Shown in pieces: positions 12,057 to 24,059 of a stretch of DNA of 64,000 bases. Every line of letters begins with the position of its first letter. The first letter of the stretch is position 1. The stretch is from positions 37,870,501 to 37,934,500 of the forward strand of contig NC_084761.1 of the NCBI RefSeq assembly GCF_028858725.1, given 5' to 3'. Position numbers and translations under genes: made by a program. The notes beneath the pieces were generated by a model. The model worked only from the letters and a program-made list of their open reading frames with translations, was not told where the DNA came from and did not search any database. Source of the DNA: Colius striatus (Eukaryota; Chordata; Aves; Coliiformes; Coliidae).

Positions 12057-15000
12057 ACTGCATGGGATCTGCAAGTCACAACAATTTATGCAAGAAGGCC
12101 CCTCCCACCCTTTGAGCACAAGCTGAAATCAAACCCTTGAAGTCTGGACTCTACTCAAACCTTTTAGCCAGGCCAGGCCAGTTGAGGGAACTTGGCCAAA
12201 ACCCCATGACTGAAGTCTTCTCACAGAGCATCCACTCATCCCAAGATCTGCTTGAACAACACAGGCAAGAAATAGATGGAGGACACTTTGGAAATAAACA
12301 TTACCTTTTGAGCAGATCCTTCCTAAGGGCTTGTTAAAATTATGATTGCTTGACACATAATCCCCTTGGATCTCTCTCCTGGAGAAGACAATTCAGAACA
12401 AATGAGGCAACTTGAGGTTACATAGAAAGGGGAAGATTATACTACTTTTGAAAATGCCATTTATAAATCCTACTTCTTTCCATTCTAGCCTTTCAGCTGT
12501 GCTTTCACATTTTGGCTCCTTTGGGCCTGGACGGGAATTCCTACAGAAAGAAAATAACTGGAATGTAATGTAATCCATCCCTCTGCACATGTAAGATGAG
12601 AAATTTCTCAGGTCAGGGGCTGATTTGTGTTTTTGACTCATATCAAGAACACCGACAAATCTCAAAAAGTTAAATGAATGAGTCAACTGGAAAACTTGAC
12701 ACAGCAAGACTGCACAATACATTGTGCTGAGGGAGCCAGGACACACTGAATTATAAGGTACATATGTGCTTCCCTTGGTTGTACTTTTTTCTGCCGAGTT
12801 CCATAACCTTGCAGAAGGTTACTGTGTCTCCAGGAGCCTCTGATGTGACATCATATGTGAATCCAGAAAAAACAGAAAACTGTTCTCAAAATTGCATGAT
12901 CTCTGTGTACTGTAAACCATCAAGTCACTGGTCACACCAGAGACACGTAAATAATGTCTCTTTCACAAGAGAAGCTTAATGATAAAAGAAAAAATGTGAT
13001 TTTGGGACTAAGAAGGTAAACATTCTTGATGTAAATAAGCCAAGCATTCCTACTACATCCGTGTGACTAAATCCCACTCAGGCAAATGGTTCTGTTGAAT
13101 CCTGCCTGCCCTGAGATAATGGCAATTTCTAAAGCAACGATTAACACGCCACTGCTGCATATCACCAGACAAGCAGTTTGTATCCAATGTCCACAGACCA
13201 GAAGGCCCAGGGTGAGTAACCTGGGCCACCAGGAGCACAAAACAGTCCATGGTAAGGACTTATCGCAGAACATGAGAATTGCAGAATGCTTACAGTGATC
13301 CAGGGATCTGAAACAAAAAAGGTTTGGCTCTTCTGGGAAGAAAAAGCAGCTGTGCATGGAAAAGGAGATTACAGAAAGGGGATGAATGCAGAGTAATTAT
13401 CAAATGAATGGACAACCCTACCTGTTTAACTGTATACCTGGCTCACATAGCTCTTGAATAAATCTAACCTTGCGTGCTTTGTGATTCACTGAGAAATGCT
13501 AAGCAAAGCAAATAGCTGTGCTTTGGGAATCATTTCCATTAGTGCACTGGGTAACATGATCAGACTGGGCTGATGGAAAGACTGGCAGTGCTCTAGCAAT
13601 GCTACTGTGGAGGAAATGTCTCCCGATAACCACTTACTCTCCTATTATTTGTAGCATCAGCACAATAATCTTTTCCACAATAGTACTGGGAATAATGCCA
13701 AGAAGAAATCGAGAAATCTGCAACAGAATCACAGCAGATGGACAGACAGCACAGGAAACCAAACAGACTATATGTCGGGATGACAGTCCCTATTTGGAAC
13801 ATACCAGTAGCTGTGCGGTATCAGAGCAAGGGTGAACTACGATGAGACAAAAAGGGTGACAGGCAATCAGCTGCCTCCACTCTTTGGGGCACCTCCAATA
13901 GACTGGAAACGTCTGGATTCAGAATGGTCTTGTAGCAGCCATACCCTGCTGGCAGTCTTCCTTTGCTGTCACAGCAAAGGCCACACACAGGAGCCAGAAG
14001 CAGATGCAAGAAGATACAGTCGCTATAGTTCTGCTGCATTCCCTACTTTTGACCACTTAAGGCCACAACTATTAGATATGTGAAACTCATTTGCTTGACA
14101 AGTGTTAAAGTATCTGTGGAGAAAGTGATCCCATTCTACCATGCATCGCCAAGTAGTCTTTTGCTTTATCCTCTAACTCTGTCCAGCTTCCAAGACTCCT
14201 GCAGGCTTGCTCAGCACATCCCCACCTCAAGAAGACAGGATACCCAAAATGGTCGATGCACTTGGCTCCAGTTTCAGTGGGTTTGGCCTGAATGCTCAAC
14301 ACTGTTAGAAGTAGAATCAAAATCAGACTCCTTTACTGGAGCCTTGCATTTCACCTCTATCAAGGCTTCAAGGTGAAAACAATAACTTAGTGTTGACTGC
14401 TCTTCAGGAATGATCTGCTTCTTGAAATGGCAACTATAGCATGCACAGTTGAAGGCAGAGCTGTAGCTATGATCACAGATGGATGTGCTACTGGAGAAAT
14501 GAGAAAGCAGAACCCCAGAACTTCTTTGTATACTTTCTGAACTCCTTTGCATCCCTGCTATAACTAAATCTATATACTAGGGCAGGTTATTAACCATGCA
14601 TCCAGACTCCAGTTAGCTGTTTGCAAAATAACCTTTTGGAAAAAACAGAAGCAAAGTCTTATCTCAGTATTCTGTGGGATCTAGTCATTATCAAAGGCAC
14701 AAACAATGTTGGAATAGAGAGTTGTAGCAAAAGGAGGGAAGCGAATAAATAGAATAGGATTAAGAGGAATGGCAGCATTGGCTGGGCACACAACTAACAT
14801 CTGCGTTTGGGATTGTAGTAGTAGTCAGAGACACGGAATACATTTAGAAGCATACTCTGAGAATCCACCAGTTCTCTTTGTGATGCTGAGATGATTAATA
14901 GATGGTAATGTCACAACACCCCTGCACATCACACAGGGATACTGTGCTGCTGTGAGAAGTGATCCCAGTAAACCACACTTCTGGCAGACTGAGTGCTCTG

Positions 15001-18000
15001 CATAAGCTTTTGCACAGACACTGTAGCTGCCTACAATACTATTGCACAGACAATTGAAGTATGGGAATCTTGGATGACTGTTCTATGCATGGTTTATCAG
15101 ATGTATAAGCAATTAACATACATGTTGTGAAAAGTGAAGTGATGCTACTAGACTTTATAAAGTGCTTCAAAAGAACAACAGGCTTCAAGAGGAACGGGTA
15201 GCATTGCTGTCTGAGGAAGATGAAAAGAGCAGTGAAACTCTGAATGACGGTCACCCAAAAGCAAGCCCAGATGGACTCCATACACATTTTGTCAAGGTGC
15301 AAAATTGGCTCTGAAAGGCACTTGAGTTTATTTGAACAAAATATGTGAAAAAAAGAGGAAAAATCAGGAATAAGAGTGGTCTGAGGTAACACTGAAGCTT
15401 TCGCAACCTTAGTGCTAAAAGGAGAGAATACTTTCAGAGATGATTTTCATGCTTAGCTTTTAATGGGCTACCAGTGATGGCCTACACAAATTAGCTACGG
15501 TTTCTATCCCAATCTTCCCCAGAGATTTAACAATCCCTGTAATTCTGACTGACAATACACAAAACATTAATGATATCAGAGATGCAAGAGATAACATAAC
15601 AGACTTACACAGCAACTTCTTTAGAAGGAAAGGCTGAAAAATTGGCATGCTACCATATTTTCCATAGCAAAGCATTCATCTGAACTTTTACCCAGCAAAA
15701 TAAAAATGTTTTATAGTCCGTTGAGAACTCAGTAACAGAAAAATGTTTTGCTGAACACACACTTTCCTCCAAAGAAATAAAAAAGGTATATATAAATATA
15801 TACGATTCAAAGAAGCTATGAGTAGATGTGAACAGAATTGTAAGATAAGCCATGTATTTTTTCAAATGGGATATCCTAGTATATCTGTTCCTGAGGACAG
15901 GGTGGAAACACCCAATCTGGCTTTGAAGAGAGCTAAGAAGCCATATTAGTCCATAAAAAGCTCCTTGTTACTGAATACCAGGCTGTTTCTGTGACCAAGT
16001 TAACTTGTTTAGAGATAACACTTTGTTTGGGAGTCTGCTTACAATCCTAAAGTAGCAGTCTGAGCTCTACCAGAGAAAAAAACATTGATTACGGAGCTCA
16101 TCACGGTACAACAAGGAAGATGAAATCCATTTCCTGGGACTCACTGGAGGAAATTAGCAATTAAATCTGCCCCCAGCCTAAAGGCTTATTCTTCAGATCA
16201 CATTCTCTCAGTCAACAAGATATTTCCAGTGCTTCATTAAAAGGAAACCAACTACTCCTTCCCTAAAATCTCATTAAGAAACAAAGCTCCCCCCAGAGCC
16301 CACTTGGCTAGCCAATACAAATCAGTAGAAATAAAGCACAGCAAGTGATACTCAAACTCAGGTCTGAACATCAGCTGCAGAAGGTGTTCTGCCCCTTTTT
16401 AAAAAAAAAACCAAACACACAACAAAAATCAATGCCACAAAGCAGCACTGTTCTTCACATCAACCCCAAACTTCAAGGGGAGTTGCTCCCTCACCATGGA
16501 AAATAGCAATGCCATCACAGCATGCAACTGTTTTTCTCCTGACAGAAAGGGCTGTCTGAAGTAAACACCATCCTTCTGGAAGAGGAAATTTCCCCCAAAT
16601 TCCAATAGACAGCCCCACCACCTTCCTCTAAAAAGCCCAATCGGGATTTCTAAGCCTCCTTGCCATGCTGCTGTTGATAACCAGGTGCCAGGCCCCCTGA
16701 ATTCTGCACCATTTCTACTCTGGGACTCATAGAGAGGACCTGAACATGCTTCTAGATTATCCACAAATCAAAAGGTGCATTTTTTTTCTACGGACTCTTA
16801 TGTCTGACAGCATCTTTGATTTACCTTCAGACAAACCCAGAACTCTTTTTCACTGTTGCTGGGTTTATTTGCTTTCTTTTGCCTTGTATCAAGTTTGAGT
16901 TTGACACGTTTCACAGAATGCATTGATTTGCTATTTTAAATTCTAGACTAAGAGACAGTCTACTATTGTACACAGCTATGTATCAGCATTTCTCTGTTTC
17001 ACCGCTATACTGTTTTTCTTTAGTGAATATCTTCTCTCCTTCAATCAGCAAGTATAAATACTTTTTTTTTTTTCTTTTTGGCACTGGCTTACATGGAACA
17101 CACTTGTAAAATGAATTAACAGACCATAGAAACCCCACAGGACTCACTGGGCCTTGCACAGCTCTTGCTATGTTTAAAGCTGCTTAAAAGATGAGCAACA
17201 TCTCCCTGGGTTTACCTTTCAGCTGGCCAAGACCAGCTGCATTACAAAGGCAGCACAGAACAGGTGCTCCTCTTCAGCTCTGCTAACAGCCACAAACCAC
17301 TTAATGTTTGCCCCAGCTTTGTTTTGACTTCACTATCACTGGACATCATAAACTCAAACTTGCATCCTGATGACACTCATACACTTTAACATCAGCAAAG
17401 TACTTCCACTTAACAAAATTTGGCCGTTGGCTCATAGGTTTCTGTACTCCTGTACTTACTGTAGAAAAGATATCACAAACATCGTGTGTATTAAAAGCAT
17501 CCCCTTATGTGAGAAATACTAAGAAGAATGTGAACCAGGAAGTTGCTAGCATATGCAAAGGGGCCAAGTTGCTCTGGTTTCCCAGTGGAAGAGTAGGTTT
17601 GCTTAGGTTTTCTTTTTTAAAATGGAGGAAGTCAGAAGCCCTTTGTAAGCATTTTACTACCTGCAAGGCAGCCTATTCTGAACCCTTAAAGCTTAAGATT
17701 AAAATTTTCTTCTATGCCGTTAATCATACACTCTACTTATCCCAGCCCATCTATTATCTTGTCCCCTCATTTAAGAGGTTTGCAGTGTTGTGTATTACAC
17801 TGGCTTTTGCCACACACAGAATCACTCCAGAACACCTTAACTACAGCGTAGTTCACCTCACACAAAGACTTGTCCAGCTTCCAAGGTTTCTCCCACGTCA
17901 CTTTTGCTGTCCTCCTAAGTCCCACCACATCATACAGATGGTAGACTTTCTGCAGCTGAAGACCCAAGAGAATGAGCTTCTGTTTAGGTTTGCACTGTCA

Positions 18001-18464
18001 GGGGATGGCATACAAGCACAGTAACAGAAATACAGGCCCACATCCAGTTATGACCCCTGCTTCCACTTCAAATATTTTCCTACTACCTTTTAGGATTCTC
18101 CTGCGAAACACTGGACACATGATAAAGGACAGCATTTCTAACACACAGCAAACTTGTCAATCATTCTTTATTTTCCCCAGATAGCTAGGGTTAGAAGGAT
18201 GTAAGTTATAAATGAATAGGCTGCTTATAACCATTCAAGGAACAGCAGTAATGAACCCTCAACTAGTCTCCAAGGAGCAACTCCTTTGTAGGCTGTTGCC
18301 CTTCTCTTGCATAGGCAAAGACCAGCAAGAAAAACAAAGGAATGATAAACTGCTAATCGCATAGGGATGCTTATGTAGCAAAGCATATATTCTTCTGTCA
18401 GCTAATTCTGGATCCCTTCTCTCTTAGGTTAACATACAATGATGATTCTTTAATTGGAACCTTA
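12057..18464. other. No gene recognised
   Basis: Unique-looking AT-rich sequence. The longest frame (17509-18024, plus, 171 codons) has no recognisable motif, no Kozak support and AT-rich random-looking composition. Confidence 0.5.
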
Positions 18465-18483
18465 ATGGGTGTCATGGTTTGAC

Positions 18484-19464
18484 ATGACAGCCTTTTCTGG
18501 TATGGGGGAAGGGGCTGCAAAGATGGCTCCTGCAAGAAGTTGCTCACAACTCTCCCCAGCTCAGAAAAGGCTCACTTCTGGGGCTGAGCCAATTAGACGC
18601 CTCCACGATCACTTTTTAAGAAGAAGCCGGAAGGGGAGGTGTCTTCCTCCATCTTCTTTCTTTCTTCTGCCCCTTCTTCTCTTCTTCTGGCTGGTGATGG
18701 TGCAAGGAGTAGGAACAGTGAGAGAAACAACCATGTGGACTCCAAGGTCAGTGATGAAAGGGAGGAGGTGTACTGTAGCAGAGACTCCCCTTCATTCTAT
18801 GGAGAGAGCTGGTGAAGCTGAGATTTATTTTCATTTCTTTAAAGACCCCACATCAGCGGGAGAGACTCATTTTGATAATGAGCCCGCATCAGGGGCAGAG
18901 ACTCATTTTGCTAAAGCTGACCCCGGACCAGGGGCAGTGATTCACTTCATTAAAGGCCCCAAGCCAGGGACAGTGATTTTGGCCGGAGCAGGCCCTGTCC
19001 CGAGGAAGGGACCCAATATCCACAGCTGCAACTGTGGGGAGGAACCCACGACAAAGCAGCTCATTAAACTTATGCCCAGAAGAGGCCTTGTCCCGAGAGA
19101 GGGACCTTGCAACTGCAGAAACTGCAACCGCGGTGAAGAATCCACGTCAGAGATATTCACCAAGGACTGTGTCCCGTGTGAGGGAACCTGTATCGGCAGA
19201 AGCCGCAGCTGCTGGGAACAACCCACACCAGAGAAGTTTGTTAAGGACTGTGTTCTGGGGGAGGAACCCCGTGTTGGAGCAGGGGAAGAATGCCAGGAGT
19301 CATCCTCATCTGAGAAGACAGAAGCGGCAAAGCCCATCTGTGAGAGACTGACCACATTCCCCATTCCCTGCCCCCCTGAGCTGTTGCGGGGGGAGGAGGT
19401 AGAGATATCGGGAGCAGTGAGCTGGGCCCGGGAAGAAAGGAGGGATGGGGGAGGGAGATCTTAA
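18484..19464 (+). CDS. Long open frame within LTR U3 (hypothetical)
   Basis: The frame is open upstream from 18469 (a GTG). The first ATG is at 18484 and the TAA at 19462-19464, about 326 codons. It has a hydrophobic run (FFLLPLLLFFWLVMVQ) near residue 60, then short His/Phe repeats (ETHF, ETHF, VIHF), then about three degenerate units of around 30 residues rich in Cys, Pro and Glu. No known domain. The start of an LTR is an unusual place for a gene. The frame could simply be open because the repeats are multiples of three and stop-poor. The diverged LTR at 25969-26977 is open in the matching frame. Confidence 0.3.
   Translation: MTAFSGMGEGAAKMAPARSCSQLSPAQKRLTSGAEPIRRLHDHFLRRSRKGRCLPPSSFFLLPLLLFFWLVMVQGVGTVRETTMWTPRSVMKGRRCTVAETPLHSMERAGEAEIYFHFFKDPTSAGETHFDNEPASGAETHFAKADPGPGAVIHFIKGPKPGTVILAGAGPVPRKGPNIHSCNCGEEPTTKQLIKLMPRRGLVPREGPCNCRNCNRGEESTSEIFTKDCVPCEGTCIGRSRSCWEQPTPEKFVKDCVLGEEPRVGAGEECQESSSSEKTEAAKPICERLTTFPIPCPPELLRGEEVEISGAVSWAREERRDGGGRS
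18840..19290 (+). repeat. Tandem repeats in LTR U3
   Basis: First tract (about 18845-19005): four to five units of about 36-39 bp sharing CAGGGGCAGAGACTCATTTT. Second tract (about 18990-19290): units of about 80-95 bp sharing a GTCCCGAGRGAGGGACC-like core and a GGAACCCACGNCAGAG-like core. Such repeats in U3 often act as enhancer arrays; that role is inference. Confidence 0.6.
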
Positions 19465-19767
19465 AGTGCTGGTTGTAATTTTCTCATCATCCTACTCCCT
19501 TTTTGCTTTAATTCTGTTCTGTTTCTTGTAGAATAAACTTTCCTACTTTCCTCTCTAAGTCGAGTACTAGAGTCTGTTTTGCCCAGAACCATAACTGGCA
19601 GCGAGCCCTCCCTGCCCTTGTCTCAATCCACAACAATCTTGCTTATCTTTTTACTCCCATTTCGCTGGGTCCTCCGCCATCTTAACGAGGGTGGGGGTGA
19701 ATGGGGGCATCGAGCGAGAAACTGTCATGGTGCTGTTGTGCTAACTGGGCCAAACCACGACAATGAG

Positions 19768-21555
19768 TTATGCATAATTTTTTTTCCTAGTCTGGTAATC
19801 CTCCTGCTGAAAACGAGATACCTATAAAAAAGGAAAACCCCTTTTAGCTGAAGCATGGCCTGGGTGCTTACCCAGCAAGACATCACAGGTCTGAAAAGAG
19901 AAGGAAAAAAGCAAAAAAAAAGAAAAACAGTCCCTCAAGATCTTTTCCTCCTGAAAATTATATAGTCAGCATACTAAGAAAGCACATAGCATTTTTTTCC
20001 ACTCAAAGAATTAGCTTCTCAGTGCTTTTTCTTCTCATATCTTCAAAAGGGGTATAAAGATTTTAGGTTGTCTAATCCTGTGGAGATAAAAGATGAGTAT
20101 TGGTGCGTACCTCCAACCAGGTTCCCCATAGAAACCAACGTTAAACAATCACACTGTATAAGCATGTCCATGTTCCTGTTAAAAGTTTTGAGCTGTAGGG
20201 TCTATTTCAACCAAAGTGACCATGTCAGGTGTCACAAATGGCACGTTCCACCTGCTTAGCAGAAAACAGACCCCTGCCAGTGTCCTCAACAAATATTAGA
20301 CTAGGGAGCATTCCATCTTTATTAGATATCCAGTTCCTCAAGGTTGAGACAAAACCCCAAAGAAATTCAACCACTTCTCAAAAGAGGCCAGTGTCACCTT
20401 TCACCCTACATTCATGACTTCTTAGGAAGGCCTGGGTTCTTCTCATTGTGGGCCATTTATTTTATCATAAAGTCAGGGTAAAGAAAACTTCAGTGTAGGA
20501 ACTCTGTATAATTCCTGCATGACCTTGTTTTCAGCTACATACTAAACGTACTGGGAGGATAACTTCATATGGAAAGTGCTAAATCAGACTAGAGGCAGAG
20601 GTAGAAGCAGTGCATTTATCTTTTTTTTTGTTGTTGTTCAGACAAAGATGCTCTGCTCTACAGGATCCCCAGTTTCTTAAAAAGAATTAAACTGAGCAGA
20701 GATAGCTGGGTTTCCCATCTGGACTTCTAGGTTTGAGAGCCAAAACAATACTTAAATATTAGCAGGTCGATTCATTAATCATGTGCTCACCTTCCAAGGT
20801 TAACGATAGAAACAAGAATGATAGAGAAACTGAAAAGTCCATTTGGGGGAAGTGTGGAGGGGTTCTTTTTTCTGAGTATGTGGAGGTTAGTTATCCCCTG
20901 TTTTTCTGTGTACCAATCATCAAAAGGGAATTGGGTATAATATGTCATACCATAGATCATTGTATTTGTGAGGACAAGCACCAAGTCTTGGAAACTTGTA
21001 CTGATTTGTTTCACATAAGCTGTAATCTTATGCAAAATGTTTCTGCTGTACCCAAATGGGCTTCATGTAACATACTACAAAAAAATCAGGTCTTGTTTCT
21101 ACACTGTCCAGCATGTATCTGAAAACATCTAGAGGAGGAATTCAACTGCCTTAACTATACTGTCTAGTTACAATAACCACTGTTTTATTTCTAAAAAGCA
21201 AATGTACCCACATTCTCTCATTATTTATGTTAAAACAGTAGGTAGCTCCTTCATACAGGTGTACTGTCAATCTGGTGAGGTGGTTTGCCTCTATCTACAT
21301 AGAATTACTTTTCCTTCCTCAAACTACACTGCTCTAAAAAAGTCACAACTGGTATGCTGGAGGGAATGAAAATCATAGTACTACTGTGACAAGTGAAAAT
21401 GGCTCTCTTACTTTTTAAAGCCATGCTATTGCTACCTAGAATAGCATTAAACAAGCTAGATAGTGAGTGCTTCAGTTTTGGGACACCCTAACACTGTGGG
21501 CTACTATTTTGAAGAGTAAAAAACTTGGATAATCACAGGCCTCTGAAATTACGTC
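19768..21555. other. No gene recognised
   Basis: About 1.8 kb between the solo LTR and the CR1 that hosts the provirus. Only short frames (the longest is 113 codons at 20781-21122) without recognised features. Confidence 0.5.
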
Positions 21556-21631
21556 ACATAATCACACAACTTTAAGGACTGGGACCTCTAAAGATCATCT
21601 AGTTCAACAGCCCTGCCAGAGCAGGACCAAA
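21556..21631 (-). mobile_element. CR1 3' end, left half of a CR1 split by the provirus
   Basis: Reverse-oriented CR1 tail (GGACTGGGACCTCTAAAGAT, then CCTGCCAGAGCAGGACCA). It stops exactly at the proviral LTR. The sequence expected next in CR1 (CCACCTAGAGTAGG) resumes at 29063 on the far side of the provirus. Confidence 0.88.
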
Positions 21632-21920
21632 TGTTTTAGTAGTGCAAGCAATATTCATTCAAAGATGTAGAGAATCTAGGTAATGCATGTGCAGAGACAT
21701 ACACAGACAACACAGTACAACCAACAGAGTTGACTCAAAGCCACCCTTTCTTTGCTAGCTACCTCCTTATATGCTGCTTCCACCCATGTGATCACCCAGG
21801 GCCCAACTGATTAACTTGCAGCACCTGTTTCTGATAATTGGAAGTAGCTTGCCAGCTGCATTAACTTGTCCCTATCATCTTTGTTCAAGCTGGCTGGTCC
21901 AAGCCACATTTGTGCCTACA
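21632..21920 (-). repeat. 3' LTR of the provirus
   Basis: 289 bp, same termini as the 5' LTR. Differs by about a dozen substitutions and a 24-bp extra segment around 21667-21690 (GTAGAGAATCTAGGTAATGC and four more bases). Confidence 0.93.
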
Positions 21921-21940
21921 ATTCCCTCCTTTTTCTTTTT
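21921..21940 (-). promoter_or_regulatory. Polypurine tract
   Basis: Minus strand AAAAAGAAAAAGGAGGGAAT directly precedes the 3' LTR start TGTAGGC. This is the expected plus-strand primer site. Confidence 0.85.
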
Positions 21941-21943
21941 GGA

Positions 21944-22329
21944 CCAGCCAGCCTTCAGCAACACATTTCAAAATTAAAGGTACATGAAGAAAACATAAAT
22001 ATTTTTACCCATGGCCATGAGTTTACAACAAAAGGTCAATAACAGCTACATCGCTGAACAATATAATACAGAAATCCATAAACTCAAAATAAACATAATC
22101 TGATATATGTTGCTAGGAGGGATGCACACTGGCAAGAAGGGATGAGTTCTCTGTACTTTCACTGATTCCTGTTTCCTGAATGTAGTTTCAGACTTTTCTT
22201 CAACTCCTTTATCATGCTGATCTGTGAGCATTATCTGTAAGTTGGAAGTATCTCTTCATCCGTAGAAAACAGACCATTTTTGCTTTCAAGTTCCCATTGG
22301 CCATCTTGTTAAGTTCTTCAATTCTTTTA
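21944..22329 (-). other. Sequence between integrase and polypurine tract; no env seen
   Basis: About 390 bp with only short open pieces (one of 61 codons). No signal peptide plus transmembrane arrangement or other env landmark is visible. The space is far too short for an env gene, so env was lost or never present in this lineage. Confidence 0.6.
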
Positions 22330-23336
22330 ATGTGATGCAGATTGCTGGAGGAATTTACAGCAGCGTACGTGGTGCCACAGTTGAGAGGGTTTACATTTTA
22401 ATAGGGTGATGGATTGAGGGTGGATCATTTGGTTCTTTGATTGATTGGCTTGATCCATTTTGCTGGAATCCACCGGGGACCTTGATCTGTAATGACACAA
22501 GCATAGCCTCTTCCCCACGTTAACAGACCTGCAGGTCCTTGCCACTCTCCAGTAGTTGGATTCTTATACCAAACTTTAGGTTTGTCAGTAAAATGCAAAT
22601 CCCGACTCATTTGGGCAAAGTATGTTAATGCTGGTGGTTCATTCTGGTTTGCCACGATTCTGAGATGATTCATTGTATAAATGGCTTTCATTAGTCTATC
22701 TTGAGGGCTCACCCCCTCTTCCCCCATTTTTTGTTTTTCTAGCAGTCCTTTTAAGGTGTGATGTGTACGTTCAATAATGGCTTGACTGGTGGAATTTCCT
22801 GGGATTCCAGTAGTATGTTTAACACCCCAGAAGTTCAGAAACTTGTGTTCTACTGGCTATGTATCCCAAGTCATTATCAGTTTTTATCTCTTGTGGAATG
22901 CCAAGGACTGCAAAGCAACTCCTCCAATGTCTTATGACGCCTCAAGCACTGTCACTTGTTAAGGCTGTGACCCAAACCATGGCTGAATAAGTATCACCAG
23001 TGACATGTATTCGTTAAATCATCCAAAGGGAGCATAGACAGTGATATCTGATTGCCATATTCCTAATAGTGCCAGACCCCTGGGATTGACTCCTACTCCT
23101 AGGCCGATTTGATTCTGGCATGCAGGGCATGTGGAAACAATACCCTGAGCATCTGATATGGTCAGGTCAAACTGCTTTGCCAGCATTTTCGCACCTTGGT
23201 GAAAAAAGTCATGCGACCTTTGGGGTTGAGAAAATTTGTCAATTGTTGGCCCCATAGGTATCAATAAAGGAGCTGCCACTATCTTGTCAACAATTTCATT
23301 GCCAACTGATAGGCCATCTTTTAAGCCCGAATGGCT
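22330..23336 (-). pseudogene. pol: pol, integrase
   Basis: The N-terminal zinc-binding HHCC is present (SHDFFHQG and CPACQNQ). The catalytic Asp follows in GIWQSDIT. A TGA and a frameshift come next, then KTDNDLGYIA (second Asp) and IIERTHHTLKGLLEKQK (catalytic Glu), each in pieces. The C-terminal DNA-binding part VWYKNPTTGEWQGPAGLLTW and GPRWIPAKWIKP is in good order. Non-functional. Confidence 0.9.
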
Positions 23337-24047
23337 TCAAATATGTCCAATATAATAAGGAGTTTGACATTCATTTATCTGGTGCCAGAGCCGCAGAAAT
23401 AAGTGATACAGATTCTGATTAGAGATTTCTTTCAACAACCCTCTCTCTAATCGAGTGATGGCATCGACCACATAGAGGGAATCAGAGATGATGTTTAATG
23501 GGACGTCTGTCCATTTCTCAAAACTTTTAACTACAGCCATCAGCTCCAGCAGTTGAACTGAGCTGCCTGGGGAGCGAACAGTTAGGTTTTGACATTGTCC
23601 ATTCTCCCACCAAACCACTCCTGCTTTGGCTTGGATCTTACTTGCATTGGTAAAAACAGTCAGGCCTTTAACGGGTACTGCTGATCTCAACAGAGGGTCT
23701 TCCATTTGAAATTTAACAGAAAACAATTTATGGGCTGGATAATGATTATTTATAGTCCCTGGATATGACAATAAGGCCCACTGTAATTCATCAGATTGTT
23801 GCAGTGCCCAGTTCAAGAACTCATCTGTGAGAATCTGCCTCAATCCCTGCCATTTCCAGCAGAGTTTCCTGGCCTTAACTATTATTTTTGCAATTGCTTC
23901 TAGTCTCGTGGTAATTGTTTTTTGCAAATTACATGGCAAAAATATCCACTCCAAGATCCTCAATGAGTCTTTCACTACTGAATCCCATTGCATCAAGACT
24001 GCCATTACATGCTGGTTTTGACTTATTACAGCAATGTTAATTGACAA
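23337..24047 (-). pseudogene. pol: pol, RT connection and RNase H
   Basis: Same frame as RT. RNase H motifs are VFTNASKIQAKAGVVWW (the first catalytic Asp is Asn, codon 23646-23648), LELMAVV (Glu) and IISDSLYVV (Asp). The frame ends at IGHI followed by TGA, where related viruses have IRSH, so the stop looks like a CGA to TGA change at the start of integrase. Confidence 0.9.
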
Positions 24048-24059
24048 GTCAGGATCATA

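Larger units (their letters stand above)
18470..19762 (+). mobile_element. Solo LTR, ERVL-like family, long U3 with tandem repeats
   Basis: Begins TGTCATGGTTTG and ends CAAACCACGACA, near-inverted LTR termini. It is flanked by imperfect 5-bp target repeats ATGGG (18465-18469) and ATGAG (19763-19767). A CCAAT box lies at 18588-18593, a TTTTTAAG TATA-like motif follows, and AATAAA is at 19532-19537, so U3, R and U5 are all present. The U3 holds two tandem-repeat tracts and an open frame across nearly all of it. No internal proviral sequence adjoins it. The family assignment is by general resemblance to avian LTRs with TGTCATGGTTTG ends. Confidence 0.85.

Noticed and set aside
17509..18024. 171-codon plus-strand frame
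   Set aside because: Longest non-repeat frame on the left, but it has no motif, no clear start context, random-looking composition and competing frames; treated as chance.
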